This document shows positions 57,179-62,004 of a stretch of DNA of 62,004 nucleotides, one piece after another. The notes under the pieces were generated by a model. That model searched no databases. It was not told where the DNA came from and worked only from the letters and a program-made list of their open reading frames with translations. The stretch covers positions 300-62,303 of the forward strand of contig NZ_WQPN01000164.1 in the NCBI RefSeq assembly GCF_018785315.1, in the 5' to 3' direction. Source of the stretch: Clostridium sp. MCC353. Lineage in GTDB: Bacteria > Bacillota > Clostridia > Lachnospirales > Lachnospiraceae. How positions within the stretch are numbered: position 1 is the first letter of the stretch; every line of letters begins with the position of its first letter. The translations under genes and the position numbers were made by a program.

Positions 57179-57727
57179 GTGACCAATGTGATAGTAGCAT
57201 TTTCAAAGCCGGAAGATGCGAAAAGTATAAAAAATATACTGATGAGAAGTGGATTTCAAGTAATCGCTGTTTGTACATCCGGCGCGCAGGCGCTTAATTA
57301 TGCAGATAGTCTGAATAGTGGGATCGTAGTCAGCGGATATCGGTTCGAAGATATGCAGTATCAGGAGCTGAAGGACTGCCTCCCGGGGGGATTTGAGATG
57401 TTGTTGGTTGCATCACCCAGCAGATGGGCCGGACATGAGCCGGAAGGGGTCGTCTGCCTTCCGATGCCGCTTAAAGTTCACGATCTTGTGAGCACGCTGG
57501 AAATGATGATTCAGGCCCAGACCAGGCGCAGGAAAAAGCAGAGACAGCAGCCGAAAGAGCGGAGTGAGGAAGAGGCGCGCCTGATCGCACAGGCCAAGGC
57601 GCTGTTAATGGAACGGAATAATATGACTGAAGCAGAAGCGCACAGATACATACAAAAGTGCAGCATGGACAGCGGAACCAATATGGTGGAAACTGCCCAT
57701 ATGGTGATAAGTTTAATCAATCTTTAG
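57179..57727 (+). CDS. ANTAR-domain antiterminator with degenerate receiver domain
   Basis: 182 residues. Residues 1-110 look like a receiver-type fold but lack the acidic pocket and phospho-Asp (where VSGYRFED sits), so phosphorylation is unlikely. After a basic linker (RRRKKQRQQPK), residues about 125-180 form the three-helix ANTAR domain (ARLIAQAKALLMERNNMTEAEAHR, broken by the usual turn, and NMVETAHMVIS). ANTAR proteins bind nascent RNA and stop terminator formation, often in nitrogen genes. GTG 57179 has GGAGGTGA upstream. It follows glnA by 43 bp. Confidence 0.85.
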   Translation: MTNVIVAFSKPEDAKSIKNILMRSGFQVIAVCTSGAQALNYADSLNSGIVVSGYRFEDMQYQELKDCLPGGFEMLLVASPSRWAGHEPEGVVCLPMPLKVHDLVSTLEMMIQAQTRRRKKQRQQPKERSEEEARLIAQAKALLMERNNMTEAEAHRYIQKCSMDSGTNMVETAHMVISLINL

Positions 57728-57750
57728 GATCTGTTAGAAATGAGGAGAAT

Positions 57751-58554
57751 ATGAAATTTACTAAAATGCAGGGAACCGGCAATGACTATGTCTATGTCAA
57801 TTGTTTTGAAGAAGAGGTAAAGGAACCGGAAAAGACGGCTGTGATGGTCAGCGACCGCCATTTTGGCATCGGTTCCGACGGCCTGATTCTGATCTGCCCT
57901 TCCGATCTGGCGGACTGCCGGATGCGCATGTTTAATGAGGATGGTTCCGAAGGGACCATGTGCGGAAATGGAATCCGCTGTGTGGGAAAATATGTGTACG
58001 ACCACGGGATTGTCAGGAAAAAGGAGATCCTTGTGGAGACGAAAGGCGGAATCAAACGATTGGAGCTGACAACAGACGGTGACCGGGTAACCAGCGTAAA
58101 GGTGGATATGGGCGTGCCGGAACTGACGTCAGAACTGCCGGAAAAAATTTCTGTATGTGGAAATGAATATGAGTTTACCGGCATTTCGGTTGGCAATCCC
58201 CATGCCGTCTATTTTGTTGAAGATACGGAAACGCTGGATCTTGAAAAGGACGGCCCATTTTTCGAACATCATCCCCGTTTTCCGGACCGGGTGAATTCTG
58301 AATTTGTCCAGCTCATAGACCGGACCCATATCAGGATGCGGGTCTGGGAGAGGGGAAGCGGAGAAACCTGGGCCTGCGGGACGGGAGCGACCGCCAGCGC
58401 GGTGGCCTGTGTCCTGATGGGATATACGGAACCGGTGGTGGAAGTGGCTTTAAAGGGCGGCAGTCTGATGATCGAATGGGACAAAGCGTCAAATCATGTT
58501 TATATGACCGGGCCGGCTGTTGAAGTGTTCAGTGGTGAAATAGAAATGCCATAA
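57751..58554 (+). CDS. dapF: diaminopimelate epimerase
   Basis: 267 residues. Two-Cys racemase with C71 (GTMCGNGIRC) and C209 (WACGTGATAS) in pseudo-symmetric halves, start MKFTKMQGTGNDYVYV. It converts LL- to meso-diaminopimelate for lysine and peptidoglycan. GAGGAG precedes ATG 57751. Confidence 0.95.
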   Translation: MKFTKMQGTGNDYVYVNCFEEEVKEPEKTAVMVSDRHFGIGSDGLILICPSDLADCRMRMFNEDGSEGTMCGNGIRCVGKYVYDHGIVRKKEILVETKGGIKRLELTTDGDRVTSVKVDMGVPELTSELPEKISVCGNEYEFTGISVGNPHAVYFVEDTETLDLEKDGPFFEHHPRFPDRVNSEFVQLIDRTHIRMRVWERGSGETWACGTGATASAVACVLMGYTEPVVEVALKGGSLMIEWDKASNHVYMTGPAVEVFSGEIEMP

Positions 58555-58602
58555 ATAGCAGCTTCATGATAAAATTTCAATACGGCTTCAGAAAAATAAG
58601 GA

Positions 58603-58631
58603 TTGACAACAGGAAAAGAAACAGTTATATT
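58603..58631 (+). promoter_or_regulatory. promoter of the Lrp/AsnC gene leader
   Basis: TTGACA at 58603-58608, 17-bp spacer, TATATT at 58626-58631, the same elements as the glnA promoter. Confidence 0.75.
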
Positions 58632-58662
58632 AATTTTTAGAAAAATATTAAGCGAAACGAGC

Positions 58663-58701
58663 AAAAGCGTTCGGACCCGGGTGGGTTCGCACGCTTTTTT
58701 T
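58663..58701 (+). terminator. leader terminator / attenuator before the Lrp/AsnC gene
   Basis: AAAAGCGTTCGGACCC pairs with GGGTTCGCACGCTTTT (two mismatches) and runs into a T tract (58694-58701), about 25 nt after the expected transcript start and just before the ribosome site. Confidence 0.7.
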
Positions 58702-58724
58702 CTTTCATGGGAGGATACGGCAGT

Positions 58725-59165
58725 ATGGATGATATCGATAGAAAAATACTTAAAATTTTGCAGGATAACGCTAGAACGTCATTGAAAACAATCGCGGAGA
58801 AGACATTTTTATCCTCTCCGGCAGTTTCGGCCAGGATTGAAAAGCTGGAAAAGGACGGGATTATCTCCGGATACCATGCGGTGGTGGATCCCATGAAGCT
58901 GGGATATCATATCATAGCCTTTATTAACCTGGATGTGATCCCGGAAGATAAGCCTAAGTTTTACGCATACGCCAGTGATGTTCCCAACGTGCTGGAATGC
59001 AGCTGTGTGACAGGGGATTATTCCATGCTTCTTAAAGTGGCATTTCAGAGCACAATGGAGCTGGATATATTCATCGGACAGCTCCAGAAATATGGAAAAA
59101 CCAGCACTCAAATCGTGTTTTCCACCCATGTGGGGCCCCGGGGAGTGGATGTAAGGGAACAGTAA
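58725..59165 (+). CDS. Lrp/AsnC-family transcriptional regulator
   Basis: 146 residues: helix-turn-helix (LKTIAEKTFLSSPAVSARIEKL) and a C-terminal RAM ligand domain (GYHIIAFINLDV; CSCVTGDYSMLLKV). Such proteins sense amino acids. Start ATG 58725 (GGGAGG at 58709) rather than 58707. It is separated from the amidase gene by the second copy of the palindromic repeat. Confidence 0.9.
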   Translation: MDDIDRKILKILQDNARTSLKTIAEKTFLSSPAVSARIEKLEKDGIISGYHAVVDPMKLGYHIIAFINLDVIPEDKPKFYAYASDVPNVLECSCVTGDYSMLLKVAFQSTMELDIFIGQLQKYGKTSTQIVFSTHVGPRGVDVREQ

Positions 59166-59210
59166 ATGGCAACATTTTCCGGCTTTCACATACAGTAATA
59201 GTAAATAGAA

Positions 59211-59242
59211 GGTAACAGTTCAGACCTGTCTGAACTTTTACC
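59211..59242. repeat. dispersed palindromic repeat, copy 2
   Basis: GGTAACAGTTCAGAC and GTCTGAACTTTTACC pair around a CCT centre. It matches the core of copy 1 (55570-55603) at most positions. Confidence 0.75.
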
Positions 59243-59270
59243 ATAGAAGTATGTGAAAGGAGCAGCATAA

Positions 59271-60041
59271 GTGGCAAAAAGGAAACGTGTAATTTTGGAT
59301 GCCGGACACGGTGGAAGCGATCCCGGCGCTTCCTATAACGGCAGAAGAGAAAAGGATGATACATTAAACCTGGCATTGGCGGTTGGAAAAGCGCTTCAGG
59401 ATCAGGATGTCAATGTTTTGTATACAAGAGTGGATGATACCTATGATACACCATTTGAGAAAGCGGCAATGGCAAATAAGGCGGAAGCGGATTATTTTAT
59501 ATCCCTTCACCGGAATGCAATGACTGCGCCCGGCACCGGATCAGGGGCGGAAAGCCTGGTCTTTGAAAATGCCGGAGCAGCGCGCATGCTGGCGGAAAAT
59601 ATCAATTCGGCTCTGGAAGAGGTGGGATTTTCCAACCTGGGAATCATTGAGAGGCCCGGCCTGGTCATCCTCCGCCGGACGAAAATGCCGTCGGTTTTAG
59701 TGGAAGTGGGCTTCATTGACAATGAGGCGGATAACCGTTTCTTTGACCGCAGGTTTGACGATATCGCGAAAGCGGTTGCGGCCGGTATTATGAAAACCAT
59801 AGAAGAAGAGGAAGCCGCGCCGCCGGAATATTATCAGATCCAGACCGGAGCCTTCAGAAACAGGGAGCTGGCAGACCAGATGCTTGAACAGCTTCAGTCT
59901 GAGGGCTTCCCTGCATTTCTCGTATATGAAGACGACTTCTATAAGGTGAGGGTGGGAGCGTTCCTCAGTCTGGACAATGCGGCTCAGATGGAAAAAGCTT
60001 TGAGAGATTACGGGTATAATACGTTTATCGTATATGCATGA
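59271..60041 (+). CDS. N-acetylmuramoyl-L-alanine amidase (Amidase_3) with C-terminal SPOR domain
   Basis: 256 residues. Amidase_3 domain (about 5-180): zinc His in DAGHGGSDPGA, second His in FISLHRNA, and catalytic Glu in VLVEVGFIDNEAD. SPOR domain (about 185-256): YYQIQTGAFRNRELADQM and YKVRVGAFLS, which binds denuded peptidoglycan. No signal peptide or membrane helix is seen, so export would need an unusual route or release during mother-cell or phage-like lysis. AAGGAG precedes the GTG start at 59271. Confidence 0.9.
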   Translation: MAKRKRVILDAGHGGSDPGASYNGRREKDDTLNLALAVGKALQDQDVNVLYTRVDDTYDTPFEKAAMANKAEADYFISLHRNAMTAPGTGSGAESLVFENAGAARMLAENINSALEEVGFSNLGIIERPGLVILRRTKMPSVLVEVGFIDNEADNRFFDRRFDDIAKAVAAGIMKTIEEEEAAPPEYYQIQTGAFRNRELADQMLEQLQSEGFPAFLVYEDDFYKVRVGAFLSLDNAAQMEKALRDYGYNTFIVYA

Positions 60042-60099
60042 CAGTTTTAGAACCGGCTTCTGCCTTTTCTTTATCCGACCTATTCTTTTATGGAAAATG

Positions 60100-60128
60100 T
60101 TTCCTCTGTATCGCGCTTATGGTATAAT
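60100..60128 (+). promoter_or_regulatory. promoter candidate, extended -10
   Basis: TATAAT at 60123-60128 preceded by TGG, with TTTCCT as a weak -35. It would start a roughly 190-nt leader to the cytidylate-kinase-like gene. Confidence 0.45.
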
Positions 60129-60174
60129 TATTATGTAACCGGTTGTTTCTCACGCGGACCGGAGAAGGGGGCTA

Positions 60175-60305
60175 GTGTAAAAAATGATCCTGATGGCTTA
60201 TTTTTTACACCCAAATTTGTGCTGAAGCCACGAATTTGAAGCGCAGCTGAGAATCTGAAATTCCCAGCGCGTGCCTGCGCAGCGCAGCATTTGCGCAAAA
60301 ACGCT
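60175..60305 (+). promoter_or_regulatory. structured leader of the cytidylate-kinase-like gene
   Basis: GTGTAAAAAAT (60175-60185) pairs perfectly with ATTTTTTACAC (60200-60210). A GC-rich part follows with repeated GCGCAGC elements (60240-60300) able to form more stems. No known riboswitch was recognised. Confidence 0.4.
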
Positions 60306-60323
60306 CCGGCATGGAGGAAAATT

Positions 60324-60956
60324 ATGGATGATAAGAAATTGATTATTACCATTGGCAGGCAGTATGGCAGCGGAGGACGGGAAGTCGGAAAGAAACTTGC
60401 AAAGGAACTTGACGTGGATTTCTATGATAAGAACATTCTGCGGATGGATTCCGATGAGAGCGGGATAAAGGAAAGCTATTTCCATCTGAACGATGAGAGG
60501 GCGGGGAATAAACTGCTCTACCGCATTATCAGCAGTCTGACCCCGGAAAAGGCGGCCCCATCTTACGGATCCGATCTGGTGACCGCAGATAACCTGTTCC
60601 GGTTCCAGTCCGCTGTGATTAAGAAGCTGGCTGCCGAGGAATCCTGTGTGATCATAGGGCGCTGCGCCGAATATGTGCTGGAAGGCATGGATGGTTTGGT
60701 GAGAGTGTTCCTATATGCCGATCTGGAAGCCAGGATAGCCCGCATCACGGAAAAAGAACTGTATGAACCTAAGGATGTGCTGAAGAATATAAAAAGGATT
60801 GATAAGGAACGGCGGGATTATCACCGTTATTATACCGGCAGAAGCTGGGAGGATTTTGATAATTACGACATCATTATCAATACTTCCAAGCTGGGAATTG
60901 ACGGTACGGTGGAAACGCTGAAAAATTATTTAGCAGCCAGAGGTTATAATATCTGA
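60324..60956 (+). CDS. cytidylate kinase-like family protein
   Basis: 210 residues. P-loop IGRQYGSGGREVGKKLA near 9-25, the mark of the cytidylate kinase-like group (Cytidylate_kin2), followed by FYDKNIL and IIGRCAEYVL. True Cmk has GPDGSGKS-type loop and a longer NMP domain, so the substrate here is uncertain. Cytosolic. GGAGGAAAATT precedes ATG 60324. Confidence 0.8.
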   Translation: MDDKKLIITIGRQYGSGGREVGKKLAKELDVDFYDKNILRMDSDESGIKESYFHLNDERAGNKLLYRIISSLTPEKAAPSYGSDLVTADNLFRFQSAVIKKLAAEESCVIIGRCAEYVLEGMDGLVRVFLYADLEARIARITEKELYEPKDVLKNIKRIDKERRDYHRYYTGRSWEDFDNYDIIINTSKLGIDGTVETLKNYLAARGYNI

Positions 60957-60968
60957 AATTCCGCATAG

Positions 60969-61000
60969 AATAAGGCATCAATAAGATGCCTTATTTTTAT
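60969..61000. terminator. intrinsic terminator
   Basis: AATAAGGCATC (60969-60979) pairs with GATGCCTTATT (60985-60995), followed by TTTAT. Confidence 0.8.
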
Positions 61001-61047
61001 GCACCCAAACCGGGATGCTGAAAATGGGCCGGGTTTGGAGGAGTGGG

Positions 61048-61902
61048 ATGGAATATCTGAACGAAGTATTGAAAGGCATGATAATCGGCGTGGCCAACAT
61101 TATGCCCGGTGTGAGCGGAAGCGCCCTGGCGGTTTCCATGGGAGTTTATGACCAGATACTGGGGGCGATTTCACGGGTTTTTACAGATACGAAAAAGAGC
61201 ATAAAAACGCTTCTGCCCTATGTGATCGGCGCAGTGTCCGGAGTGCTGGGGCTGTCCTTTGTGATTGAGTGGCTGTTTGAAGTCTGGCCGCTTCAGACAA
61301 ATCTGACATTTATTGGCCTGATTCTGGGCGGCATCCCTGCTGTGGCCAGAAGGGCAGTGAAAAAAGACGGCAGAAAATCGTCTTACCTCATTTTATTTGC
61401 GGCTTTTGCGCTGGCTGTTTTCATGGGCAGCATGGAACGGACAGAGGGGTTGGATGTGATTCTTACAATGAATGTAAAGCAGATCACAGTGCTGTACATA
61501 CTGGGAATCGTAGGGGCTTTCAGCATGATTGTGCCAGGAGTGAGCGGAACCATGATCTTCATGATGCTGGGGTATTACAGGCCTCTGCTGGCTTTAATCA
61601 ACGGATTTGTACGGGCTGCCGCCGCAGGCGATCTGGCGGGCGCATGGATCTGCAGCCAAAGGCTGATCCCTCTTGGGCTGGGGATCCTGACGGGGATGTT
61701 TTTATGTGCGAAAGTCCTTTTGTGGCTGTTTGAACGGTATGAAGCGGTCACGTACAGCGCGATTTTAGGTCTGGTGCTGTCTTCACCCATGGTGATTTTA
61801 TCCGGCATCCCCTGGGCCAGTTTCCGGGCGCTGGATTTTGTGACGGGAATTGTGTTTTTTGCGGCGGCACTGTTTGTGACGCTGCGCTTTGAAGAGGAAT
61901 GA
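61048..61902 (+). CDS. DUF368-family membrane protein
   Basis: 284 residues with about eight membrane helices and the two internal-repeat motifs of the family: ANIMPGVSGSALAVSMGVYD near 18 and MIVPGVSGTMIFMMLGYY near 165. DUF368 proteins have been linked to flipping of undecaprenyl phosphate, the lipid carrier of wall synthesis (UptA/PopT type); I rely on recall for that link. GGAGGAG precedes ATG 61048. Confidence 0.85.
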   Translation: MEYLNEVLKGMIIGVANIMPGVSGSALAVSMGVYDQILGAISRVFTDTKKSIKTLLPYVIGAVSGVLGLSFVIEWLFEVWPLQTNLTFIGLILGGIPAVARRAVKKDGRKSSYLILFAAFALAVFMGSMERTEGLDVILTMNVKQITVLYILGIVGAFSMIVPGVSGTMIFMMLGYYRPLLALINGFVRAAAAGDLAGAWICSQRLIPLGLGILTGMFLCAKVLLWLFERYEAVTYSAILGLVLSSPMVILSGIPWASFRALDFVTGIVFFAAALFVTLRFEEE

Positions 61903-61952
61903 TTAATCTTTATTTAACATATTCGTGAAAGTAACGCCATGAATCCTGGGAA

Positions 61953-62004
61953 TGGGGACGGACGGGGGTGGAGGCCTGCCCGGCGTCAAACCTCCAGGCA
62001 GGCC
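61953..62004. repeat. palindromic GC-rich sequence at the window end, cut off
   Basis: GGCCTGCC (61973-61980) pairs with GGCAGGCC (61997-62004), and GGAGG with CCTCC inside. It begins with GGGGACGGAC, shared with the long hairpin at 48-386. It may be the first arm of a similar element continuing past the edge. Confidence 0.4.

Noticed and set aside
58663-58701. GGGTGGGTTCGC near the Lrp leader resembling a T-box core
   Set aside because: The leader is only about 70 nt, with no stem I or specifier loop; it is better read as a plain terminator stem.

Overview
The window reads as chromosome of an anaerobic, low-to-mid GC Gram-positive bacterium of the Lachnospiraceae type (Enterocloster, Hungatella or Lachnoclostridium-like). 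This is an inference from strong AGGAGG-type ribosome sites, TTGACA/TATAAT promoters, the cdaA-cdaR pair next to ptsH-ptsI, an ANTAR gene behind glnA, a Cys-type sulfatase and many NitT/TauT-like ABC and TRAP-TAXI genes. No rRNA, tRNA, CRISPR array or transposase gene was seen.

Region 1 (1-11.5 kb) is accessory. It starts with a 339-bp near-perfect hairpin. A gene set follows: a putative DNA-binding or adaptor protein, a membrane-anchored protein kinase fused to a NACHT-like NTPase, and a lipoprotein overlapping the kinase by 4 bp. A 1725-residue secreted surface protein with a Gly-Ser-Glu-Thr spacer and 22 consecutive wall-binding repeats comes next. The first three genes are the best candidate here for an undescribed signalling or defence system.

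Region 2 (11.8-24.4 kb) holds catabolic islands with their regulators: a TRAP-TAXI transporter with a DUF362 protein and an IclR regulator; a Gfo/Idh/MocA dehydrogenase; a PrpR-like regulator divergent from an enolase-superfamily enzyme; and a regulator with two separate GntR-type DNA-binding domains. A strong promoter plus ribosome site at 18351-18402 points into the antisense of the PrpR-like gene and has no gene of its own.

Region 3 (23.4-40.3 kb) has two paralogous transport cassettes in the same order: lipoprotein, permease, permease, ATPase A, ATPase B. The first sits next to a LacI regulator and ends in deoC plus an iron alcohol dehydrogenase. The second sits next to a YesM/YesN-like two-component pair and ends in a sulfatase. 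In both, ATPase A keeps the ABC signature but has Asn for the H-loop His, and ATPase B keeps the His but has lost the signature. That predicts an asymmetric ABC importer with one degenerate nucleotide site.

Region 4 (40.6-62 kb) is core-like: two membrane proteins, cdaA and cdaR (cyclic di-AMP synthesis and its control), ptsH and ptsI, a polymerase-like membrane protein, two aminotransferases including hisC, an AI-2E-type protein, a MATE exporter, an ArsR/HMA-protein/metal P-type ATPase operon, glnA with an ANTAR regulator, dapF, an Lrp/AsnC regulator, an amidase-SPOR protein, a cytidylate-kinase-like protein and a DUF368 protein. Promoters followed at once by intrinsic terminators lie upstream of glnA and the Lrp gene, which suggests attenuation. 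A palindromic repeat occurs twice (55567 and 59211).

All assignments come from reading motifs and gene order; no database search was run.
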